This document shows, piece by piece, positions 37,661-45,099 of a stretch of 64,000 nt of DNA (positions are counted from its first letter, which is position 1; the number at the start of each line of letters is the position of its first letter). The position numbers were made by a program, and so were the translations under genes. Origin of the DNA: Flammeovirga pacifica (GTDB lineage: Bacteria > Bacteroidota > Bacteroidia > Cytophagales > Flammeovirgaceae). The stretch is from positions 1,357,881 to 1,421,880 of the forward strand of contig NZ_JRYR02000001.1 of the NCBI RefSeq assembly GCF_000807855.2, given 5' to 3'. The notes beneath the pieces were generated by a model. It saw only the letters and a list, made by a program, of their open reading frames with translations, was not told where the DNA came from and made no database searches.

Positions 37661-38374
37661 TTATATTCTTGTATTTTTAATGATCATTAATGAAAAATAT
37701 GGGACTTTTCGATCTTTCAGATCATCTAAAGAAGAGGTCATAAATTGTTGTGGAGTACCTAATGCTTCACAGTAAGTAAATGAAAGATTATTCTCTTTAA
37801 GCATTGGGATAATCTGATGCATTACTGATTTAATTTTCATTAAAATGATCGTATTCGTTTCCTCTAAAACCTTTTCGATATTTTCTCTAGAATCAAAAAA
37901 TGGAAGGATTTTTATCGTCTCATTTAATAAAGCCAATGGTGTCTGACTTTCTGAAGCACCCAAATGGAAAGAGGTTATCCCTGGTATTAGAGTTACCTGT
38001 AATTGATGTTTTTGAAATCTTTCTAATAAATAGGAAAATGAACTGTACGTACTTAAATCACCCTCACAAACAATTGCAATTTTTTTTCCTTTGGTTACTT
38101 CACTTATAATATTTTGACAAGTCTCATCATAAACTGAATGAACAAACTGTCTGTCCATGGTCATTTTCATGTAAAACCCTCTCAGTTTCTTCGAATCAAT
38201 ATTTAAACCTTCTAAAATTTTTAAAGAATAGCTTTGCTTTTTCCCATCAGAAAAAATGGATCCCGGATAATAAATTAGATCAACCTTTTTTAAAGTTTTC
38301 AACCCTTTGACTGTTATCAAATCAGGATCTCCTGGACCTAAGGAAACACCATAAATTGCCGTTGTATTTTCCAT
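37661..38374 (-). CDS. cbiL: Precorrin-2 / cobalt-factor II C20-methyltransferase
   Basis: SAM-dependent methylation of C20, the first methylation after sirohydrochlorin. The 237-residue protein has the family start YGVSLGPGDPDLITVKGLKTL (8-28), YYPGS, VCEGDLSTYSSFSYLLERF (about 98-116) and the LIPGITSFHLGASE substrate loop (about 124-137). Length is typical for CbiL/CobI. It sits two bases after cbiX and two bases before the CbiH-CbiC gene, so gene order follows the early pathway order. Confidence 0.94.
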   Translation of the reverse strand: MENTTAIYGVSLGPGDPDLITVKGLKTLKKVDLIYYPGSIFSDGKKQSYSLKILEGLNIDSKKLRGFYMKMTMDRQFVHSVYDETCQNIISEVTKGKKIAIVCEGDLSTYSSFSYLLERFQKHQLQVTLIPGITSFHLGASESQTPLALLNETIKILPFFDSRENIEKVLEETNTIILMKIKSVMHQIIPMLKENNLSFTYCEALGTPQQFMTSSLDDLKDRKVPYFSLMIIKNTRI

Positions 38375-38376
38375 TC

Positions 38377-39312
38377 TTAAATCCCTAACAAGTTTTTAAA
38401 ACTCTTCACTACCCCTTTTCTCTCATTCACTTTTTCATCTTCCTCGAATAAGATCCCTTTTACATTTAAGTGATGTCCTATTTGCTCTTTTCCTTCTTCT
38501 TCTTCAAAGCCTATGATTTGTTTTCTGTACTTACATAACTGACAATTCATATTTCCTTCTCCATGTTTTGCCTGATCAAGTCTTTCATCAAAAGCTCTAA
38601 GAATTAACTCGTCTGCACCAAAAGCTTCGGTAGCAACATATTGGGTATCTGAGGATTGATTATGTTCTTCAACGGATTGATAGATTCTTTCTAACAGCAC
38701 TCCAGTAAAAAAGAAAAATGGTATTACATAAACTCTTTTATAGTCTAACTTATCAAAAATTGGTAAACCCTCTGAAATATTAGGAAAAGCTGTTCCACTG
38801 TAAGCAACAGAAGTAAATCCAACGCCCATACCTTCCCATAACATCGCTGCTAGTTTATGAACATCAGAATTTGCATCTGGATCTGTAGTTCCTCTTCCAA
38901 TTACCATTATGGCACTTTCCTTTCTATCAATAGGCGGTAATTTTGCTTCTTCTTCTTCAATCCTTTTTTGAGAAAGCTCTAATAAAAAAGAACTTACTCC
39001 TATGTGTTTCCCCATCTTTATTTCAAGATCAGGGTAATAGGATTGTATCGAATTCATCTCATAAGGAATATCATTTTTAGCGTGTGCACCTGCAAAAAGA
39101 ATCACAGGTAATGCATAAATAACTCTCACTCCTTTTCTGTAAAGCCTCTCAACAGCGGCTTCATACAATGGATGACTAAATTCTAAAAATCCATAATCTA
39201 CCTCATATTGATTTTCGTAGCGTTTCTTCAGAATTCCTACTAGATTTTTAAAAGCGTCTGTACCTGATTTCCTACGTGAACCATGTCCACATAGTAGTAT
39301 TCCCTCTTTCAT
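38377..39312 (-). CDS. cbiX: Sirohydrochlorin cobaltochelatase, long CbiX
   Basis: Inserts Co(II) into sirohydrochlorin at the start of the anaerobic B12 route. The 311 residues include the N-terminal ILLCGHGSRRKSG motif (His10) and ILFAGAHAKNDIP (His77), with a repeat-like second half (MVIGRGTTDPDANSD, PFFFFTGVLLERI). Near the C-terminus M255-N-C257-Q-L-C260 matches the MxCxxC motif that binds a 4Fe-4S cluster in long CbiX proteins such as the Bacillus megaterium one. The Cys motif is followed by an acidic tail. It is the second gene after the riboswitch, 28 bases downstream of the ferredoxin-like gene. Confidence 0.92.
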   Translation of the reverse strand: MKEGILLCGHGSRRKSGTDAFKNLVGILKKRYENQYEVDYGFLEFSHPLYEAAVERLYRKGVRVIYALPVILFAGAHAKNDIPYEMNSIQSYYPDLEIKMGKHIGVSSFLLELSQKRIEEEEAKLPPIDRKESAIMVIGRGTTDPDANSDVHKLAAMLWEGMGVGFTSVAYSGTAFPNISEGLPIFDKLDYKRVYVIPFFFFTGVLLERIYQSVEEHNQSSDTQYVATEAFGADELILRAFDERLDQAKHGEGNMNCQLCKYRKQIIGFEEEEGKEQIGHHLNVKGILFEEDEKVNERKGVVKSFKNLLGI

Positions 39313-39340
39313 TTGTTAGTTTTTTGGATCGCGTTTTTTC

Positions 39341-40126
39341 TTAAGCTATTGATGTGATTCCCATTAGTTGAATTTGCAAACAATAATCCCACGCATTGTT
39401 ATCAAGCCAAATGAAGGCAATCAAATCGCCCCATTTATTTTTTAATCGAACCCCTTTTTTATTGGTAGATAATTGCTCAAAATATTCAACACTAGCAATT
39501 CTTTGAGCCACAAGATCTTTGTCTTTTTGATCAATCGGGCCAATCACAAAATCAATAGTTTTTTCTTTCGTTTCTAATTCTAAAGTGTATGTTTTGTTAT
39601 ACACCACTTCTGTTATTTCCGAAAACTCAATTTTTTGACTAATAGGCAATTCTAAAGAAGAACTTGGGCTATTTTCTTTGAGATATAAAAACAATGGATA
39701 GGTATATTGATCTGAGGCTAAACCCTTAGTAATAGCACAAACACCTAATTGTTGATCTTCTTGTATTTTAAAAGGTTTTGGTTTAAATGGAGAGATCTGT
39801 CTATCAGATTTTACTTCTTCCCAATGTTCTTGATAAAGAAGGTATTCATTAACTGGTTTTTGATGTAGAATGTGACTTTCTACAATTTGCAAGCCTTTCT
39901 TTGGTGTTAATTCTTTGTACCAAAAATGTGGTTGAACTATACATGTGGGTGCATCTTCACAACGTCCATTACAACGTGTTTTTATAGTATGCGTACTATC
40001 CCATTGTCCTGTGTTTCTTAAGTATGCCCGAATACTTCTTATTACTGCTTCTGAGCCTGCCTTTTGGCAAGATCCACCATCACAGAATAAAAAAACATCT
40101 TTTGCTACAGCTAGGTTTTTGCCCAT
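39341..40126 (-). CDS. Thioredoxin-fold [2Fe-2S] ferredoxin with unknown C-terminal domain
   Basis: Probable electron-transfer protein of cobalamin synthesis. Residues about 8-85 look like a thioredoxin-fold ferredoxin. The likely ligands are Cys15 and Cys20 (FCDGGSC) and Cys52 and Cys56 (TRCNGRCEDAP), with an extra Cys62. Residues about 115-261 form a second domain that I do not recognise; it is beta-rich, ending VRLKNKWGDLIAFIWLDNN. It is the first gene behind the riboswitch, directly upstream of cbiX, which itself carries an Fe-S motif. It may be equivalent to the CbiW-type proteins of Bacillus B12 operons, but this is inference. Confidence 0.72.
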   Translation of the reverse strand: MGKNLAVAKDVFLFCDGGSCQKAGSEAVIRSIRAYLRNTGQWDSTHTIKTRCNGRCEDAPTCIVQPHFWYKELTPKKGLQIVESHILHQKPVNEYLLYQEHWEEVKSDRQISPFKPKPFKIQEDQQLGVCAITKGLASDQYTYPLFLYLKENSPSSSLELPISQKIEFSEITEVVYNKTYTLELETKEKTIDFVIGPIDQKDKDLVAQRIASVEYFEQLSTNKKGVRLKNKWGDLIAFIWLDNNAWDYCLQIQLMGITSIA

Positions 40127-40283
40127 TATCCGATTGTCAAAAGTAGATGATAGGGCTTTGGAGAGAAATAGAATGACAATCTATTTATACATTATCTATT
40201 CTGTTGGAAGAATAATTTATCTGTATAGTTAGTTTATGATCACAACTTTTAATCCCGAAAGTCCTGTTAATTTATTTACTTCT

Positions 40284-40456
40284 AAGGCAGGTATTCTGAC
40301 TTGCTTTCTTTAATTACACCTTCCCATCTTTCGACAGTGGTTTTCTGTAATTAAAGTACTCTAATTATAGAGTTAAAAGCTTACAGCTGCGGGTACAGTT
40401 TTGGATTTACACCAAATTCCCTTTTCATTCCTAAACAAAGGAACACCTTTTAAGTG
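40284..40456 (-). ncRNA. Adenosylcobalamin riboswitch
   Basis: Read on the minus strand, the leader has the conserved cobalamin elements in order: an AAAGGTGTTCC paired start (near 40450), GGGAA...GGTGTAAATCC...ACTG..CCCGCAGCTGT (about 40421-40381), the B12 box CCACTG (complement of 40335-40340) and the closing GGGAAGGTG ... AAG.CAGAATACCTGCC (about 40326-40286). The downstream gene starts about 158 bases later and heads the 15-gene cob operon. No intrinsic terminator is evident after the aptamer, so control may be translational or use a structure I cannot fold by eye. Confidence 0.93.
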
Positions 40457-40459
40457 AGG

Positions 40460-40490
40460 TAAAGTTAGTTAATTTCTATTTACAAACAAG
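40460..40490 (-). promoter_or_regulatory. Candidate promoter of the riboswitch-led cob operon
   Basis: On the minus strand CTTG (complement of 40487-40490) is followed after 19 bases by TAACTTTA (complement of 40460-40467), one base from the TAnnTTTG consensus. Transcription would begin just before the first paired segment of the riboswitch. The -33 part overlaps the end of the upstream NTPase gene. Confidence 0.4.
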
Positions 40491-41004
40491 TGTTCTCTAA
40501 CACAAAGTCTACTCTTCTATCTACAGAAGTAAATGGAATTTCTATTACTTCGAAATTATATTTTTCATAAGTAGCAATTACCTTTTTTGATAATTGAACA
40601 TGATAGTTATAAGATTCAGGTCGTTGTGCATCATTCTCGTAAATATCTTCCCAAGGTAAAGCCACAAAGGCTTTTTTCTGATAAAATTTATCAAACGGAA
40701 AATTCTTTAACGAAGAAGGTATTGCTCTATCTTGGTACTCCAAATAGGCGATCACATCAATTAAACTTCTATCTGTAAAACAGGCTTCTTCTAGCTCTAT
40801 TAGATCATCGACTATCTTTTGATATACTAACCTGCTATATCTTTCAATGTTACCCCATGGCATTCCATCACTAGAATTTAATTGCTCTTGACTAATAATT
40901 TGCCGAGAGGCTTCTGATACAATTGGGTAGTTTTTTTCATTTAAAGCCTCAATTAAAGTCGTTTTCCCTGCCCCTGCAGCACCCGAAATAATGTACTTTC
41001 TCAT
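40480..41004 (-). CDS. Small P-loop NTPase in the cobalamin side-chain operon
   Basis: A 174-residue AAA-type/kinase-like P-loop protein. Walker A is GAAGAGKTTL (8-17), and a CFTDRSLIDVIAYLEY segment (about 76-91) looks like a Walker B/substrate region of small-molecule kinases. No membrane segment is seen. It directly abuts cbiB (zero-base gap) and is the last gene of the cbiP-cobD-cbiB set, which builds and attaches the aminopropanol phosphate arm. A kinase making L-threonine phosphate for CobD is the function lacking here, so this may be a threonine kinase. That is inference; a general AAA_28-type ATPase of another role is equally possible. Confidence 0.7.
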   Translation of the reverse strand: MRKYIISGAAGAGKTTLIEALNEKNYPIVSEASRQIISQEQLNSSDGMPWGNIERYSRLVYQKIVDDLIELEEACFTDRSLIDVIAYLEYQDRAIPSSLKNFPFDKFYQKKAFVALPWEDIYENDAQRPESYNYHVQLSKKVIATYEKYNFEVIEIPFTSVDRRVDFVLENTCL

Positions 41005-41934
41005 TTATGATATTAGAAATAAATACACAAGAATTAAGACAACAGTAAGGATAGATGATCCATAATTTATTCGACCTACTTTAAATATTTCTTCATGTTG
41101 AATTTGCCTATCATTGGCACCTATATAGGGTTTGTCAACAATTTTACCACTGTACACATTAGGGCCACCAAATCTTACATTTAATATTAAGGCCAATGCC
41201 GCTTCAGGGTACCCAGCATTAGGACTACTATGTTTTTTCCCTTCTTTAAAAACTTCTCCCAACTTATTTAAGCTAAAAGTGTAAACTAGCATTACAAAAG
41301 CGGTTAGTCGTGAAGGAATGAAATTAGCAACATCATCTAGCCTCGCTGCAATTTTACCAAATTGTTCATATCTCTCGTTTTTATAACCTATCATAGAATC
41401 TAAAGTGTTTATCATTTTGTATGCCATGGCTCCGGGAACGCCAAATAATGCAAAATAAAACAGTGGAGCGATTACACCATCACTTAAGTTTTCTGACATT
41501 GTTTCTAATGTGGCAGTCCTTATTTGTTGCTCATTTAGTTGAGAAGTATCCCTTCCCACAATCCAAGAAAGTCTTTTTCTCCCAGCTATAATTCCATGAT
41601 TATTTAGCTCGTCGAATACAGCTATTCCTTCTTTTATTAAGGTTTTATTCGCTAGACAATAGAAGAGTAAAATTACACCTAAAATGACTGACAAATAGAT
41701 ATGAATAGATTGTAAGTAACTTAAAATAAAGTAAGGTATGACAAACGAAAGGGTCACTAATATAATAGTCAACAACCCTCCTTTCCAAAGTTTGGCTCTT
41801 CCTTTATTTAGCATTTTCTCACCAATAGAAATCAACCTACCATAACCAACAATAAGGTGAGGTAAACTACGTGGATCTCCAAAGGATAAGTCTAAAACAA
41901 AAGCAACAACTAGTAGAATTATTTTATATTCCAT
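41005..41934 (-). CDS. cbiB: Adenosylcobinamide-phosphate synthase
   Basis: Membrane protein that attaches (R)-1-amino-2-propanol phosphate to adenosylcobyric acid. The 309 residues start with a helix leading to the family motif FGDPRSLPHLIVGYGRLI (18-35). Further conserved parts are SWIVGRDTSQLN (about 122-133), ATLETMSENLSDGVIAPLFYFAL (about 139-161), YKMINTLDSMIGYKNERY and the C-terminal FGGPNVYSGK. About five helices are visible. It overlaps cobD by 16 bases and is directly followed by the P-loop NTPase gene. In aerobic-route nomenclature this enzyme is called CobD. Confidence 0.94.
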   Translation of the reverse strand: MEYKIILLVVAFVLDLSFGDPRSLPHLIVGYGRLISIGEKMLNKGRAKLWKGGLLTIILVTLSFVIPYFILSYLQSIHIYLSVILGVILLFYCLANKTLIKEGIAVFDELNNHGIIAGRKRLSWIVGRDTSQLNEQQIRTATLETMSENLSDGVIAPLFYFALFGVPGAMAYKMINTLDSMIGYKNERYEQFGKIAARLDDVANFIPSRLTAFVMLVYTFSLNKLGEVFKEGKKHSSPNAGYPEAALALILNVRFGGPNVYSGKIVDKPYIGANDRQIQHEEIFKVGRINYGSSILTVVLILVYLFLIS

Positions 41935-42932
41935 AAAGAAAGCAGGTGTATTAAAGCTTGGTTTGCTTCAGGTTTTTGAACAGATAAACGGATGAACTCC
42001 CCATCAAGGTTAGTGAAATTTGTAGCATCTCTAATTAACACTCCATGATGAATTAGGTATGCTTTTAAATCTTTTGCCTTCCCTTTTTTCAGTTGAATTA
42101 AAAAATAAGTTGTATTGGTTTCAATAACTTTTAAATAATCAATATGACTCAATTGCTCTTGAAATACTTTTCTTTCAGCTATCAGCTCATCAATATTAAA
42201 AAGTAATTGATTGTAATGCTTAAATAGATATTGACCAATTTTGATTGCTAACCCATTCACACTCCATGGGATTCTTATATTTTTAAATTCCTCAATTAGT
42301 TTTGAAGAGGCTATTATATACCCTAATCTCAAGCCAGGAATACAGAAAGTTTTTGTAAGTGATCGTACAATAACAAGGTTGTCGTAGTTATTCATGAAAG
42401 AAAGACAGCTTTCGGTTGCTGTAGTAAACTCAATATAAGCCTCATCAATAATAAAAATAACCTTTGGGTATTTTATAAAAAGTTGTTCCAGTTCTTGAAG
42501 TGAAAAAACCTCCCCTGTTGGATTATTTGGATTACATATAAAGCATAGATCCCCTTTCACCTTATGATAGATTTCGTTCCGATCTATCAACTGATAATTT
42601 ATATCATGAATACGGCACGCATCTTCGTACTCTGAAAAAGTAGGTACAATAATACTTGCTTCCTTAGTTCTAAAATGTTGAGCAATTAAATAGAATGCCT
42701 CAATTGCTCCATTTGTAAACAAGAAATTTGAAGGTGCTAAATTATACTTTTGTGCAGCTGAATCACTTAATTCTTCAGCACTTGGTGAAGGATAATTTTG
42801 AATACTTGCAATTTGCTTGGATAGTTCATTTAGAATAGAATTAGGACATCCTTTATAAAAAACATTCGAGCTAAAGTTATATTGAATTTCTTGATCTACT
42901 AGATGAAGGTCATCACCATGTCCGTTTAGCAT
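41919..42932 (-). CDS. cobD: Threonine-phosphate decarboxylase, CobD type
   Basis: PLP enzyme of the class I/II aminotransferase fold that makes (R)-1-aminopropan-2-ol O-phosphate from L-threonine phosphate. The 337 residues begin HGDDLHLVDQEIQYNFSSNV, a segment typical of CobD and distinct from HisC. They contain CNPNNPTGE, the FIIDEAYIEF motif and the PLP-lysine region VRSLTKTFCIPGLRLGYI (about 187-204). It overlaps cbiP by seven bases upstream and cbiB by 16 bases downstream, so context favours CobD over a histidinol-phosphate aminotransferase. Confidence 0.87.
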   Translation of the reverse strand: MLNGHGDDLHLVDQEIQYNFSSNVFYKGCPNSILNELSKQIASIQNYPSPSAEELSDSAAQKYNLAPSNFLFTNGAIEAFYLIAQHFRTKEASIIVPTFSEYEDACRIHDINYQLIDRNEIYHKVKGDLCFICNPNNPTGEVFSLQELEQLFIKYPKVIFIIDEAYIEFTTATESCLSFMNNYDNLVIVRSLTKTFCIPGLRLGYIIASSKLIEEFKNIRIPWSVNGLAIKIGQYLFKHYNQLLFNIDELIAERKVFQEQLSHIDYLKVIETNTTYFLIQLKKGKAKDLKAYLIHHGVLIRDATNFTNLDGEFIRLSVQKPEANQALIHLLSLWNIK

Positions 42933-44380
42933 ATATCCTCCAATATTTTATCCATTTCTAAATTTTCTTCTACCCAATCGGCTAGTTTATCAAATTGTTC
43001 CGCTTTAAAGGATTTATAATCAATGGCTTTAGCCTCAGGAAATTTCACATTCAACAACTCATTTACCACCACTTGATTATCAAATACACCATGAAAATAA
43101 GTTCCCCAACATAAATGACCATCAAAAAAACCTTCTTTTACACCATTGACATCATTTAAAGCATATTGATCGGGAACATTTGTTTCTCCCATATGAATCT
43201 CGTACCCCTCACAATTATCTTCGTAAGATTTAAATTTAAAAGATTGCTGAACCGTTTGTTTTGTTTTTGATAGCGTCGTTTCTATATCAAAAATTCCAAG
43301 ACCTTCCTCCTCACTTTTTTCACTTTCAACATGATATGGATCAAATATTTTTTTACCTAACATTTGATACCCTCCACATATCCCTATAATGGGTACATTG
43401 TTATATTTCTGTTTTAGAATATCGGCTAATCCTTCTTCTTTTAACTTCGCTAAATCATACATCGTATTTTTAGTTCCTGGAAGAATGATGATATCCGCTT
43501 TTTCTATTTCTTTAGGGTCTCTGGTATAATAAAGATGGATGAGTTCTTCGTTTTCTAAAGCCTGAAAATCGGTATAATTAGATAAATAATAATGTTTGAC
43601 GACGGCCACGTTTAATGCATCATCCTTTGCCTTTATTTGTCTTTTCCTTAAAGCAACAGAATCCTCCTCCTCGATTATAATATCACTTACATAGGGTAAT
43701 ACTCCTAAAACAGGATAGCCAGTCAATTCCTCTAATTTCTTTTTACCTTCTACGAATAAAGAAGCATCTCCTCTAAATTTATTAATGATTATGCCTTTTA
43801 ATAACTTCTTTTCCCACTCTTCTAATAAGGCAATTGTTCCGTAGACACTACCGAAAACACCCCCCTTATCAATATCAGCAATTAAGTAAACACAAGCATT
43901 AGCGGCTTTTGCCATACGCATATTCACTATATCCCTATGCTTTAAATTTAATTCACTGATACTTCCAGCCCCCTCCATTACGATAGGTTCATAAGATGTA
44001 GACAGTCGATGAAAAGCTTTTTGAGCTTCTAAAAAGAGTTGTTTTTTATTATCACCTAAAAAATATTCTTTAGCTGTTTGATCTCCAATTGGTTTTCCAT
44101 GTAATATAACTTGAGATTTATTTTTCGAAGACGGTTTTAAAAGTACAGGATTCATTTCCACCTGAACTGGTAATTGACATGCTTCTGCTTGTACTGCTTG
44201 GGCTCTTCCAATTTCCAAACCATCAAAAGTCGCGAAACTATTTAAAGACATATTTTGAGCTTTAAACGGCGCTGGTTGGTAACCTTTGTTTTTCAACCAT
44301 CGACAAATGCCTGTTGTTACCCAACTCTTACCAACGTCTGAACTTGTACCCACAAGCATTATGGGACGCATTTTACTCAT
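42926..44380 (-). CDS. cbiP: Cobyric acid synthase
   Basis: ATP- and glutamine-dependent amidation of the b, d, e and g side chains of adenosylcobyrinate diamide. The 484-residue protein has the N-terminal ATPase motif MLVGTSSDVGKSWVTTGICR, the PFKAQNMSLNSFATFDGLEIGRAQAVQAEA block, and a C-terminal class I amidotransferase with IIGICGGYQMLGKKI and YFHGVFDN. Length is normal (about 480-510). A second ATG three codons in (44371) is an alternative start. It is the first gene of a second cobalamin operon. No riboswitch is visible in the 222 bases upstream, so regulation differs from the main operon. Confidence 0.94.
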   Translation of the reverse strand: MSKMRPIMLVGTSSDVGKSWVTTGICRWLKNKGYQPAPFKAQNMSLNSFATFDGLEIGRAQAVQAEACQLPVQVEMNPVLLKPSSKNKSQVILHGKPIGDQTAKEYFLGDNKKQLFLEAQKAFHRLSTSYEPIVMEGAGSISELNLKHRDIVNMRMAKAANACVYLIADIDKGGVFGSVYGTIALLEEWEKKLLKGIIINKFRGDASLFVEGKKKLEELTGYPVLGVLPYVSDIIIEEEDSVALRKRQIKAKDDALNVAVVKHYYLSNYTDFQALENEELIHLYYTRDPKEIEKADIIILPGTKNTMYDLAKLKEEGLADILKQKYNNVPIIGICGGYQMLGKKIFDPYHVESEKSEEEGLGIFDIETTLSKTKQTVQQSFKFKSYEDNCEGYEIHMGETNVPDQYALNDVNGVKEGFFDGHLCWGTYFHGVFDNQVVVNELLNVKFPEAKAIDYKSFKAEQFDKLADWVEENLEMDKILEDIC

Positions 44381-44602
44381 AGTACTTATTTAGAGAAATG
44401 AAGTTTGTAGTTTTTTTGCGAAGTTATCAATTATTCAATTATTTCTAAATAATGAAATCCGCTTTTCAATAAAAAGTCAATTTCATTAATTTAAATTTCG
44501 CTTATGAATAGGTCTTTAGATGAAATTATTTTTAAGATCAATAAACCTTATAGATAATCAATTGTTATTTTAGTAGAGAGTTACAATTTATTCAATACAA
44601 AT

Positions 44603-45025
44603 ATGGCAAAATCTAATCAGCTACTTATCACTAAATTAAGAGAAGCCGCAGAAAATATCACTTTAGGTGCCGACTACATGTGGGGGCACCCTGGAAAATG
44701 TAACTGTGGGCATCTCGTTCAAGCAATCACCCCACTCAATGCAAAAGAAATATACCAAAACGCTCAAAAACAAAAATTAGATGAATGGAGTGAATTTGCA
44801 AATGACTACTGTCCTGCAAGTGGAATGCCTGTAGATAACATGATCGATGTTCTTTTAGATGTTGGTTTAGAGGTACAGGACATTCCTCATTTAGAATATT
44901 TGTCAAATAAAAAAATTCTGAAAGCACTCCCAGGTGGTTTTAGATATTTACAAAAAGGAAACCGAAGTGATGCCGCTGAATACATGCAAACTTGGGCGAA
45001 TGTTCTGGAAGATGAATTAGTATAA
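44603..45025 (+). CDS. Conserved protein of unknown function with CNCGH motif
   Basis: A soluble 140-residue protein that I do not recognise. It has no signal peptide or membrane segment. A Cys-x-Cys-x-His cluster (KCNCGH, near residues 32-37) plus DYCPASG (near residues 68-74) could bind a metal; the histidine of WGHPGK lies close by. The second half is helical. It has its own terminator and stands alone between the divergent cbiP operon and the convergent ATPase-domain gene. Codon use and composition match its neighbours, so it looks like a resident gene. Confidence 0.75.
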   Translation: MAKSNQLLITKLREAAENITLGADYMWGHPGKCNCGHLVQAITPLNAKEIYQNAQKQKLDEWSEFANDYCPASGMPVDNMIDVLLDVGLEVQDIPHLEYLSNKKILKALPGGFRYLQKGNRSDAAEYMQTWANVLEDELV

Positions 45026-45026
45026 A

Positions 45027-45060
45027 AAAATGGTTGTCTGATAAATCAGACAACCATTTT
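45027..45060. terminator. Bidirectional terminator after the CNCGH protein gene
   Basis: Perfect 15-bp arms (AAAATGGTTGTCTGA at 45027-45041 and its complement at 45046-45060) with a four-base loop. A-run and T-run flanks allow use from both convergent genes. Confidence 0.85.
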
Positions 45061-45099
45061 TCATATATAAAGAGATCAGTGAAAACCACTTATCCTGTG

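Noticed and set aside
41919-42932. Histidinol-phosphate aminotransferase (HisC) identity
   Set aside because: The N-terminal HGDD segment and the overlaps with cbiP and cbiB fit CobD better, and no histidine genes are near.
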